NCBI GenBank assembly: GCA_036172665.1 | Contig: CM069869.1 | Location: 5,580,001-5,644,000 of the forward strand | DNA length: 64,000 nt | Direction of reading: 5' to 3' | Origin: Prosopocoilus inquinatus | Lineage: Eukaryota; Arthropoda; Insecta; Coleoptera; Lucanidae | Shown here: positions 1-10,734 of the stretch, in pieces | How the letters are laid out: every line of letters starts with the position of its first letter | How positions within the stretch are numbered: the stretch's first letter is position 1 | The notes under the pieces: model-generated | Seen by the model: only the letters and a program-made list of their open reading frames with translations | Told to the model about the DNA's origin: nothing | Databases searched by the model: none | Translations under genes and position numbers: made by a program

Positions 1-2760
1 GAATCCATTGGTGATAACCAACTTTGTTACAAATGTAAATTGCATAAATGCATGATTAAATTAAATAAAATCGAATTTTAGAGGAGCAGGCTTAATAATT
101 TTTAATTGCGATTTCTTTGCAGGCGTACAACTACCGTCGAACTATCGGATCATCGATCGGTCGTCAGACTTCTCTCTTTTATAACTATATCATACCTGTA
201 AGATAAAAACCACAAATTAAGTAATTATTAACTGATGTCGGTTAACAGTTTGACAAAGCTTCGACTGTCGTTGAGAAGCGTTGTCTATAAATCTTCCCTG
301 AGATATTAAGATAAATATGGCAACGTTGCTAGATTTAAAATTCTTAAATTGCTTTTTTTTCTCTTCAAAGAAGACGCAGCAGATAATGTTTCCAACATAT
401 ACCAAAAGTAAAAGTCTGACAGTTTTTGCTGCACAATTCATTTACACTCTATGTCAGTGGTTTCTGAACTTTATGTTACTATACATAATCTTACCGCCTC
501 CCCGTTTCCCTACATGTGTGATAAAATTATATAGAAATTTATCTGCATATATCTTTTTATTCATGTGTTATGTTATTGTCACGTTTGAAACATTATATTC
601 TAAATTCACATTTGTTTTTACAAAAATTCAGCACGGAGATTTTTGGTTTATATTGGCAAAATCGTTTAGTTAGCATTCTGCAAGTACGGTCGGCGACACC
701 GGCTTAATTGCCGTGTGGAAATTGTCTAACGTGAAGTAGTCCACCTGTCTCGTCTCGTGGCTGGCAGAGAAAGAAAGAAAGATAGCGCACGACCGCACTC
801 AAAAGAAATATGCACGAAGGGAAGCCTACTCAACCGCGGAACAACGTCGAGAAATATTCGTGATAATGTATTTGCACAATCGTCACTGTGATCTCGGGTA
901 CTTTCCATTAAGAAGTATCCTACACTTGGTTCACCAAAGAGGAATTTTCTCCAGAACACGTTCTGAATATCTCCGGTTTTCAGATTTTCAAATCCCATTT
1001 CCTGTCGACCTCTTAGTCTTAAATCTTCTCCTAGTTTGCCGATTTTTATGTTTACCCCTCGATGCTATTTGTTATGTTAGTACCAATGCTGGGGCTTTAT
1101 ATATTTCACGAATATTGTGTTAGGGTAAAACCGGAGGAAGGAATTTAAATGCATTTCTTCTAATTTCGGCAAGTTCGTATGGTTACGGTAATTTTGGGGC
1201 GTAGAGATAGAGCGTAGTACAATATAATTAAATTACATTTATTATTTGTAATTAATTTACATGATTATACTAGGGGAAGGTTTTTAAGAAATGTGTGAAA
1301 TATGAAGTGTTTGCTCGTTTGCTCAGGGCCGTATTACCTATTTTATTTACAACTAATTCTCGGAATATGATTCCTATTTGCTACAGTATATTTATATTGG
1401 ATGAAGCGTAACCCAAGAGGAAAAAAAAAGAATGCGTAGCACACTTGCTGCAATAGGTATGGTTCAAATGGCGGTTTGTACGAAAGATCTACGGTTCCGT
1501 TCTCTGCAGATGTTTCTTCAGCAGTGATGCATGCAGCATGATAGTTTCAGTTCTTTTTATCTGTTTTATGATTTCAAATCTTCACCGGTTTAGCTATATC
1601 TGGTTTTCCTCTTTACTCCTTTACAGAAACTTCTAATTCAATTACCTTGAAACAGTTTTATAATAATATACTATTACTACTTCGGGGTTCGTAAATAACA
1701 CTCGTCCACAAATTATTTTAAACACTTTATTAAAAACACAATCGTCTACACAACAGAATACACTAGCAAAACTATATAATTAACAAATAGTATTTCTATA
1801 CATCGCCGTTTATAGTCCAAAATGCTGGTATCTTTCGCTTCTTAAATAAGAACCTCCGATATTCGCTTTTATAGTTAATGGGCTGGCTCTAGATATGCGT
1901 AGATGTCCTAGAATTTCTCGATGTCGCACTGGAATACTTCGCAGCTTTTCCGAACATATCTGCGGTATTAATCGCCAGCGCCCCAAGCGACTCTTGTCAA
2001 AAAGTCCGGCGCCGGCCCGTATGGCCACAAAATACCCAGACGCCCCGAGCCCACAGCTGTAAAAATACTCTTATAATCATGCCTTATTTTTTATAAAAAT
2101 CGATTTGCATTCTTTACACTAAAGTTTTTTCTTTTTTGTTTTTTTCAGGACGACGTTTCATCCCTTCGATTGGTGCCATCCCTTTCATGGGTGCTGACAC
2201 AGACACGGTCGAGATTCTTTACAGAACCACGACACGTTCCGCTGAGAATTCGCACTTTCTAGACACATAAAAACAATTGAGAACAGTAATGTTTCGGGCG
2301 AAAAAAAAAAAATAAAAACTAAATAGGCTTCTTAAAATCAAGGAAAAAAAGAGTAGACCAACTAGCTCGAAGGGTAAGGCAAAGGGAGTAAGCTGATCGA
2401 ATTCTATCGAATATAAAGCAATTTTTATGAAATTTCGTAAATTTTACACCTGTGACGTCAAACCTCTCACTATAACTTGATACCCAAGTAATGCACATCA
2501 GTCCAGGAAGCACACGGGATGGTCGGGTGGGGGTACAAGTGCAGAGCGATCAAAGCGGATTCAAGATTTAATTTTGGCATATAAGTTTTAGGTTGACATT
2601 CTTTAATAGATGTATTAGGGGGAGGGAAGTACTCCGTGGAAAGATATCGCTTTGGAAAAATTTAAAATTCTTTGATTTTTGAGAAATGTTTTTGAAATTA
2701 TAAAATTTGATTTTACACGCGTTAGCAACCTTACAGATTTCTGTAAAAACTAGCTAAAAC
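1..2760. other. No gene recognised; AT-rich sequence
   Basis: I read both strands and found no domain, repeat pair or RNA gene that I can name. The open frames here are short and have no recognisable composition or motif. Several T- and A-runs are present (for example 1423-1432 and 2300-2313). A T-rich tract ending in CAG near 2147 looks like a splice acceptor, but no coding sequence follows it. Confidence 0.5.
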
Positions 2761-2795
2761 ATGCCCACTAGATGGCAGGGAAGTTTGGTGAGTTC

Positions 2796-2845
2796 AAGGT
2801 TGGTAGAGCTGGACTGTTTACTAGAAGGTTGCCTTGATCAAAGCA
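2796..2845 (+). repeat. tRNA-like head of a SINE-type repeat
   Basis: The segment carries TGGTAGAGCTGGACTG, which resembles a tRNA D-arm and box A, followed after a short gap by AGAAGGTTGCCTTGATC, which resembles the T-arm and box B. Nearly the same 46 bp recurs at 61965-62010, in the same orientation, while the flanks differ. A shared tRNA-like head with unrelated flanks suggests a tRNA-derived SINE. It is not a functional tRNA, because the anticodon arm is not intact. Similarity outside the head is weak, so the tail could not be delimited. Confidence 0.4.
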
Positions 2846-3596
2846 GTGGTCAGAGGATGTGTATCTCGTATCTCGTGACGTCAAGTCACGTGATAAATTC
2901 CATTGGACATATTAACGAGATTTTTGCGTTATTTGATCAATAGGATCATAGAATTGATTCCATTTTTAGTGAATTTGATTAAGCTTTAGGAAAGAGATTA
3001 AAATTCACCCTATTTACTTCATTGTGACGGACAGAATTTTCATGTGACGTCATGAGTTACTTTTGCGGGAAGGAAATTTCAAACTGCATATTAAATGGGA
3101 ACGAGGCAACCTGCTAGATGCAATATTAGTTTTACCAACCTTGGATGAGTTACGTGAAGTTGAATTTTTTTGTAATTTTCTGCGATTGTACCTAAAAAAA
3201 TTTGGTGGAGGCACCTGGATGATTTTTTTTAATGATATCTGTTATACATCTTAATTAGCAACTTACATGAATTGCCAACGTTTGTTTTGCTTGTAAGCAA
3301 AATTAACGTTTTAAATGAGGGGATTCCATGCTAACAATTGAAATTTTTAAGTTGTTGAACTTGAACTTGAAATGCTCCACCAGAGATCATATTAAATTCA
3401 AGACAATTAACGCGCATGCTCATTAATTATGCTTCAAAGTGACGCTGAGAGTTTTGGTACCTCGACTTTTGGACTCAAACTTTTAGAAAATGCTTTTTGT
3501 CACATCCTGCAAGGATAGTTTAAAAAGGAAAATTTGTAAATCAGTGCACTGAACGCATTTTACTTTAAATTAAAAATTATCTGTGTATTAATGAGA
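2846..3596. other. No gene recognised
   Basis: AT-rich sequence between the tRNA-like head and the hAT insertion site. TGACGTCA-like motifs occur near 2877 and 3045, but nothing else is recognisable. The last 8 bases (3597-3604) are the left target duplication of the hAT element. Confidence 0.5.
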
Positions 3597-3604
3597 TTGA
3601 TGAT
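3597..3604. repeat. Left 8-bp target-site duplication of the hAT element
   Basis: TTGATGAT here is repeated exactly at 5861-5868, immediately outside the other end of the element. Eight base pairs is the hallmark length for hAT transposition. Confidence 0.9.
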
Positions 3605-3625
3605 TAAAGAGCGGATTCTATGCTA

Positions 3626-3715
3626 AATGCATATTGCATGCATATTTTGCATATTTGAGCATTTTGTTCAAGTTTCGCATATTTCTTAGAAACGTGCATA
3701 TATATGCATATTTGA
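3626..3715. promoter_or_regulatory. Left subterminal GCATAT motif cluster of the hAT element
   Basis: At least five GCATAT or ATATGC hexamers occur in 90 bp, including the palindromic run GCATATATATGCATAT. A matching cluster lies at 5750-5850. Subterminal repeats of this type are bound by hAT transposases in other families; the binding itself is inferred here. Confidence 0.6.
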
Positions 3716-3994
3716 AAGAATTTGTGTGGAAGTGAGTAAATTTTTTCCTGAATTCTTAATTCGTCAGAACATGTTGTTGTATTAATTAGGGTCTAGTTTG
3801 CACCCTTTTTTGGGCTTAAGCAGGCAGAATTTTCCAAGTAGTGAATTAGGGATTTCCAAGTACTTTCTTAACGATGCGGTGGGGCGTTCATGTTTGCAAT
3901 ATTGTTTCATCACTTCTTCACGGATTATTAGTCGGTTATTGCTGCGAACGTTTAGTTCTTCCGTAAAAGTATTTTTGTTTGTGAGAAGTGCAAT

Positions 3995-5573
3995 ATGCCG
4001 AAAGACAATTCGAGCCTGGTTAATTCCTGGATCAGAAGCTATCCCGAGCTTGCTTACACCAATGGAAGCGTATTCTGTAAAGCCTGTAGTAAAATGGTAA
4101 GTTTTAAGTTTGTTTTCTTCCTCCTTAGGTAAATATTTGCTTGGTTCTTGAATATTGAAAGTTCAGACAGTTTAAAAAAATTTAAGTTCTTGTTGTAGAT
4201 ACCAACCCAACGAAAATTTTCGGTCACACATGTCGGGACAGAACTACACAAGTCAAAATGCAAGAAGATGAATGAATCGAAAACATTTCAATTACCCTTA
4301 GACAGTGGACCGTCGTTGATGACTTCATCTAATGAACAACAAGAATTTAATGCTGATTTATGCGAGGCGATGATTTGTGCAAACATACCTTTGAAAAAAC
4401 TGCAAAATTCTATTTTTAAAAGTTTTTTGGAAAAATATACCAAGAAAAATGTTCCCGATGAAAGTACGTTAAGAAAAAATTACGTGCCTCGCATCTCCAA
4501 CGATACTCTAAAAGAAGTCAAGAAAATGGTAGAAAATCAATATATTTATTTTATTGTGGATGAAACTACTGATTCTTGTGGGCGTTACATTGTAAATTTG
4601 TTAATAGGGTCTTTGCGGGAAGATAAACCTAGTGAATCTTATTTAATAGCCTGTACACAGTTAAACAAAACTAATCATTTAAGTATTTTAAGATCTGTTA
4701 ATGAATGTTTTATGAAATTTTTCTCACCTAATGTAGTTCCTACTGAAAAAATTTTACTTATGGTATCAGATGCTGCCCCTTACATGGTTAAAGCCGGGCA
4801 GCAATTTAAAACAATTTATAAAAATTTAGTTCACGTGAGTTGTTTAGCTCATGGATGTAACAGAGTAGCTGAACATATTAGATGTGAATTTTCTGATGTA
4901 AATCTACTAATTAGTACCATTAAAAAAATATTTGTCAAAAGTCCCCTACGAGTTCAGTTGTACAGGGAAAAATTGCCGAATGTACCTTTACCTCCCGAAC
5001 CAGTGTTGACTAGGTGGGGAACTTGGTTGGAAGCGGCAATGTTTTATGCTGAACATTTTGTAGCAATTAAGGAATTGGTTGTAGAGTTTAATGCCCAAGA
5101 TAGTGCTGCTATTGCAAAGGCACAAAATATTGTAACAAAAACTTCATTGGCAAATCAACTGAACTTCATCAAAATGCATTACAGTTTTGTAATATAAACT
5201 ATAAACAATTTAGAAAAACCGAAAATGTCTTTAATAGAATCCGTTAAAATTGTTAAAGAATTTAAAGAGAATATTTCAAAAGTTCCAGGTAAAATCGGCA
5301 GTTCAGTAAATAAAAAATGTTTATCCGTTTTAGATAAAAATAGCGGCTTCAAAACCCTTGAGGAAATTTACGAAATTTTGAATGGAAACTTTGAAATTGA
5401 CTTGTGTAGAATTTTCAGCTATGAGTCACTTTAAATATGCCCCAATTACCTCCGTGGATGTTGAAAGGAGTTTTTCAATTTATAAAAATATTTTGTCAGA
5501 TAAAAGGCAAAATTTCCTGGTAGAGAACTTGGAAAAACACATTGTTGTAAATTATAATCGAAGATTTTTGTAG
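3995..5573 (+). pseudogene. hAT transposase (BED finger + RNase H-like core + hAT C-terminal domain), broken
   Basis: Exon 1 (3995-4096, 34 codons) starts at an ATG and holds the first half of a BED-type zinc finger, FCKACSK. A 102-bp GT...AG intron (4097-4198) keeps the frame. Exon 2 (from 4199) completes the finger with H-x5-H. The core shows VDETTDS (first catalytic Asp), VSDAAPYM (second Asp), SCLAHGCNR and LTRWGTWLEAA. A TAA at 5195-5197 interrupts the frame, which continues afterwards. A frameshift at about 5390-5420 then leads into the C-terminal dimerisation region with the diagnostic SVDVERSFSIYKN and catalytic Glu, ending at 5573. The family resembles hAT genes related to vertebrate CGGBP1; that is recalled, not computed. 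Apart from the two lesions the reading frame is well preserved. Confidence 0.85.
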
Positions 5574-5749
5574 TCGTTATAATATTTACTTAATAATGTA
5601 CATACATAATATACATACTTCCTTCATATAAGCGTTTACAAATAAATGTAAATAAATTGTATAAAATATAATGTTTTTTATTTGAATAAGAATGCCCATA
5701 AAACACAGTAGACCAGTTATTGCATTATTTGAAGTGTTCGGCCTATCTT

Positions 5750-5850
5750 GCACATATTTCGCCATTTTTAGTGCATATATATGTGCATATTTCATCATTT
5801 TTTAGTGCATATATATGCGCATATTTCATCAAAATTACTCGCATATAAAT
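5750..5850. promoter_or_regulatory. Right subterminal GCATAT motif cluster of the hAT element
   Basis: Repeated AGTGCATATATATG[TC]GCATATTTC units mirror the cluster at the left end. They are probable transposase binding sites. Confidence 0.6.
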
Positions 5851-5868
5851 CCGCTCTCTATTGATGAT

Positions 5869-7311
5869 GGTTGAGATGACTTTGACTTTTTAGGTAAAAT
5901 AAATGACATTACGCATGGACCGATCGGGATGGGCGTTGTGTGAAAATAAATTTTAAATGAAGTCGAGAGAAAAAAAATGAGTAACAAGCAAAAAAAGAAG
6001 AAGTCGTGAAGCAACGCCGACATCCGCTCAACGCCAACACTTATAAGAGCTAATGAACCTGGTGAACCCATGCGATGGAACGGAACGGGTGTTTTTGCTT
6101 CGGTGGTAATCTCAGCAGCCAACGACATATTTCCTCCGAAGGCTCATTATATATATCGTCCTTCGGGCCTCAACAGTCACGCTGATTGCTGGAACCAGTT
6201 ACGACTTCCGCTTTAAGAGCCTCGCCACAGGTAGAAGTTGCCAGAGATTATAATCACAGCCTGCGATGACCGACCGGCTCTCTGCGAGGAGAGCGTGTTA
6301 TTATTGCCACGATGTTTTATGCTCTTCTATGATTTATGCACATTATGGATGATCTGCTATTTCTATGGGAACTAATTTTGACTCTAATCCTGATTTATCG
6401 CGCTAACATTTCATGATTCGTACTACGGTCAGTCGGTAATCATTCGCGTTACCGGTCCATTCCAATCTGGTGTGCCGATGATTGATTGTCAGTACGTCTT
6501 AGGATTAGAATATGATAGGCTTCACGTGTGCAACTGGTAATAAACGCCGCCTTTGATTTACTTCCTTTGTTCGAAGAGGAAATTCTTGCTTGCCAATCAA
6601 AATCCTCAAAGTTTAACAGTATTTTAATTGCAGATATTTATCTGCCCGTTCAGATACCGCGTGAAGTGACGGTAAAACCTTCCTCATTCCTTTTGGTCTT
6701 AACAATAGACAACATCATTGCTTTGATTATATTGGGCGGGACCGGGCAGGTGTCAGCGTAGGTAGAAATTCCGACCTGAAAAGATACAAGTGGATGGATG
6801 ACGGCGTTCTTATGCAATTGGTGTTTATGTGATAGGAAGGACGCATTTCCTTTGTCGACGTTTTTGTGGGAACTTTTATTCAGCTCCGGGGCGCACTTAG
6901 GAATTTCTTAAATGTTTGCATCGTTTCAGGTGACTTTTATTAAGTCCCTGTCTGCATTAACCTGAAACCATGTATTATTATTTGAAGGTACGTACATACA
7001 AGACGTAGGTATGCCATAGAAATGTTTGAATGAATGGCTGCTGCATCCTATCAAGAGGAAAACTTAAAAGTATAGCCAGTTACAGAAACAATGTCGCTGA
7101 AGCCTATAAGCAATTATAAAACCTATAAAAAGCTGCAATACCAACAGATTTTTTAAGCTATTTATTATGCGACACATTGCAACCTTTATTGATACTTTAT
7201 TGATCACTTACTAAGACTTATTGTTATGTAATGCATTTATAACAGTGTAGCACAACACAAACTATCCTCCGCCAAATCCTGTATGAATACTTTTATTTAC
7301 GTCATCCACGG
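5869..7311. other. No gene recognised; non-repetitive sequence
   Basis: There are no transposon remnants that I can name between the hAT element and the first LINE. About 6130-6500 has a more balanced base composition than its surroundings and no coding frame, which would suit conserved non-coding DNA, but I see nothing decisive. Confidence 0.4.
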
Positions 7312-9867
7312 GGTAATATGTACTTGAACGAAATCGAGCTCTGCGGAGTAGAAATCGATCTCCAATATAAAATCACGGTAGTGGCTGTCTATAGACCGCC
7401 ACAGGGCAGCGTGGAAATTTTTATGCAAGTTTTGGAAGAGTTATTAAATGCTCTAGCCCTCCGGAAAACTAACTTTATCATAACAGGCGACCTCAATATT
7501 AACACCCTGACTGATTAAAGTGCTACTAAGGATCTGAAATCACTATTGTTGTCTTACAATCTAAACTTGGCAATAAAAAGTCCAACACGCACTACCAACA
7601 CGACAATATAATCACAAATCTAAACAATTATGAATCAAGCTTATCGCCTCGCATATCTCAGACCACACCGCATAATTATTAACTTTCCTGCTTTACAATG
7701 GAAGTCAGCACAGTTCAAAATTTGGAAACGAGATTTCAACGATACCAGCACATCCAAATTTTTACACGATCTAAGCCTAATAGATTGGATGGTTTTAAAT
7801 AGTCAGCTGAGTGCAAACGACAAATGGAATAAGTTCACTCTACTTCTATCTGATACCTTTAATTATCATTTTCCCGTACTTCAGAAAACACTTTCCAGCA
7901 AACCTAAAAAAATAAATCAAACCGAGGATATTCAACGATGCAAGAAACTTTTAGGTACCCTGTATGTGTTAAAGAATCATGATGCTTCGATGGATACCCC
8001 GTATAAACAAACCAAAGCAATATACAACTCCCTGCTGAAACAAGCACGAACCAAACGTTATGATGACTTAATCACTACATCGGATAACAAATCAGTAGCC
8101 ATATGGGAGGTTGTCTCAAATTGCTTGGGAAAGAAATCACCTAAAAATGTCCCGACTAGTCTATCGGCAGAAGTTTTTAATACCAATTTTTCCTCCCGTG
8201 TAGAAGACATACAAAAAAGTAACATCGCCGGAAGAAGACGTTCCGAAAGTCAGTGCAAATGCGATATACCATCCAACGATAAATCCATTTTTCTCCATCC
8301 CACTTCCATTGAAGAAGTCTTCGATATTACTACCAAACTGAAAAGTAAAAAAAAGTGCAGGTTTCGACAACTTCCCAATGTTTTTACTAAAAAAGAGTAT
8401 TCACCTACTAGCACCTCCCCTCGTTGACATTATAAACACATCCTTAGCAACTGGACAGTTCCCTTAACACCTCAAACTTGCAGTCGTTAAGCCAGGTTTG
8501 AAGAAAGGGGATCCTGAAGATGTATCCAACTATAGGCCCATAAGTGTGCTATCATCCTTTTCAAAAATATTTGAATATGTGGTGCTTGATAGAGTATAGA
8601 ATATCATGCTACGACACAACCTCCTGAACACAAACCAACATGGTTTCTTGAAAGGGAAAAGCATCGAAACTGCCCTCTACGATTTCACTTCTCCTGTCCT
8701 GCACAACTGGGAAAATGATAAATTGGCTTGTGGACTATTTTCGGATCTGACGAAGGCCTTCGAAACGCTAGACCACAACATCCTGTACTCAAAACTGGAT
8801 CGCTGCGGTATCAGGGGAAATGCCCTCGATTGGATAAAATCATATCTCTCCAACAGATTATAAAAAGTAGTCACGATGGACAAACACGGAAGCCAGTAAT
8901 CTAAGCTAACAGAAATCTCCATAGGTGTATACCACAGGGCAGCGTTCTTGGTTCATTACTATTTATTATCTTTCTGATTGATCTGCCTCTAAAAAGCGAA
9001 ACACCCTCCTGCCACATATACAACTATACTGATGATACTTGTATGTTAGTCACAGGTACCACCTTCATGGACATAAAACAACTGGGATGTAAATTTGTGA
9101 AAAATATAGATGACTGGTTATGAACCAATAACTTAATTCAGAATGATGCTAAAACTAAGTGCATATTATTCAAAAGTTTTAATTTCTGTGATACCCCATC
9201 CCACATAAATTTAAACGGCAAAAAAATCAACTTGGATAACAGTGTACCGTACCTCGGTATACAAGTTGACGAAAATTTGAACTGGTAGACACACATTGTC
9301 CGCCTCCGAAATAAACTTAGCTCCGCGTGTTTCGGACTTAGAGTTCTCAGGCGTTTTGTCAGCTCCCAAGTGTTAGAAACTGAATATTATGCCAACATAT
9401 ATTTTCATCTACAGTACGGGATCATATTCTGGGGAAGCAGCACACACATCAATCACGTCTTTACGTTGCAAAAAAGAGCACTGCGAATTATGTTCAAACT
9501 GTCTCCTCGAGAATCCTGCAGGGGAATATTCCAGTCGAAGTGCCTTCTCACAGTACACGGAAAATATATTCACAAATGCTTAATATATTTATTCAAAAAC
9601 AGACATTTATTTGTAAATTTTGAAAACAAAAATGTCAGCAGATACGCTACTAGAAACGATAAATGCTATGTATGCCCACCTCACAGGCTAGCTAAATTTG
9701 AACAAGGTACCCAATACTCTTGCATGAAATTATTTAATCATCTGCCACTAACTTATAAGCTAATGTTTGATTCTAAGAATTTAAATATTGTCAAGAATAA
9801 AATATTTAACCTGCTAGTAGAAATCCAACCTTATTCGCTAAATGACTTTTATCGTTTTTGGTGGTAG
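7312..9867 (+). pseudogene. LINE ORF2 remnant (endonuclease and reverse transcriptase)
   Basis: Endonuclease motifs are visible as VVAVYRPPQG and ITGDLNINTL near 7380-7515. A long linker frame spans 7630-8427. RT blocks follow in several frames: NYRPISVLSSFSKIFE (about 8530-8577), NQHGFLKGKS and LFSDLTKAFETLDH (8606-8863), then CIPQGSVLGSLLF near 8930 and the catalytic box as YTDDT near 9030 (normally YADD). The C-terminal region with QYGIIFWGSS and LQKRALRIM ends at 9867. Frameshifts (near 7515, 7650 and 8355) and stops (near 8466, 8597 and 8861) break it, so it encodes no active enzyme. The exact clade is uncertain. Confidence 0.8.
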
Positions 9868-10010
9868 TACTACAAGCTAACTTCAGTTTCCTTGTTAGGA
9901 CACTTAATTTTAGAATTATATATTTAATGCGATGTTATAACCATTAACTATTATTGTGACGTTTTTGAACTTATTGTTTTCAGTTTCGAAATAAACATAT
10001 TATTATTATT
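7312..10010 (+). mobile_element. Non-LTR retrotransposon (LINE), 5'-truncated, Jockey/CR1-like
   Basis: The segment runs from the second half of an apurinic endonuclease domain, through a reverse transcriptase, to a 3' tail of AATAAACATATTATTATTATT. The (ATT)n tail is typical of insect LINEs of the Jockey/CR1 group. The 5' end is missing: coding similarity begins in the middle of the endonuclease. No target duplication was found. Confidence 0.8.
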
Positions 10011-10013
10011 GTT

Positions 10014-10734
10014 AATAGGGTACATGAACATTTTTTTTGAAGATTTTATTTGAAATTAGGAAAAAATACGATAATTTAGACATATTTATTTTTTTTGATA
10101 TTTTTGAATTGATTAAATTCCCGCCAAAACGCATATTCTGACCGTGTGACGTCAATGTTCACATGCTGTCAAATCGTAATAAGTGAATATCAATACGAAC
10201 ACATAAAACTTATTACAATAAATAGTAAAACATGTTATCAGTATTGTGCTGTGCTATAATGTAAAAGTACCTGTGCGGGAACTCTGAATAAAGTATTTAT
10301 AAGCGTTTCACAAAATTTAGTGTCACCAACCTTACTTCTCAATGGCGAAAAGTTCCCGTTTCCACCACAAATTTCTCACCAACAAAGTAAAAAAATTATA
10401 ATAATTTCTTTAAGATATTCACTTCGTAATTGTCGCTTAAATTAAAACTATATTTTTCAGCACATATTAAGAGCAAACATTCAAACTATTTGATAAGGGT
10501 TTGCATACAACATGAACGTCAAGTGATAATTTATGAACACTGACGTCACAACGAATGGGAAGCCTTTTGAAACCACGTGATTTATAATTGAATATTTTCG
10601 ATTTTATTTATTAATTTAAGAAAATAATAAATAGAAACAGCGTACAAATTTGGTGTTTTCGCGTGTGTTATTGACTATAGTCTCGATTAGAGAGCTTCAA
10701 TTAATAATTTTATATTATTGTCATGTACCCTATT
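10014..10734. mobile_element. Non-autonomous TIR element inserted at the LINE 3' tail
   Basis: The two ends are perfect 14-bp inverted repeats, AATAGGGTACATGA at 10014-10027 and its complement at 10721-10734. The 721-bp interior is AT-rich and has no coding frame. It contains two TGACGTCA-type motifs, near 10147 and 10542. The element lies directly after the (ATT)n tail of the LINE. A target duplication is not clear, so the superfamily is open. Confidence 0.6.

Larger units (their letters stand above)
3605..5860 (+). mobile_element. hAT-superfamily DNA transposon, complete, 2256 bp
   Basis: The ends are imperfect terminal inverted repeats: left TAAAGAGCGGATTCTATGC, right (read inward) TAGAGAGCGGATTTATATGC. 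Both sides are flanked by the identical 8-bp duplication TTGATGAT. Inside lies a BED-finger plus hAT transposase gene with one intron. Both subterminal regions (about 3626-3715 and 5750-5850) are packed with GCATAT/ATATGC motifs, the kind of short repeated site that hAT transposases bind. The perfect duplication implies a fairly recent insertion. The transposase has one in-frame stop and one frameshift, so this copy is probably not autonomous now. Confidence 0.92.
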
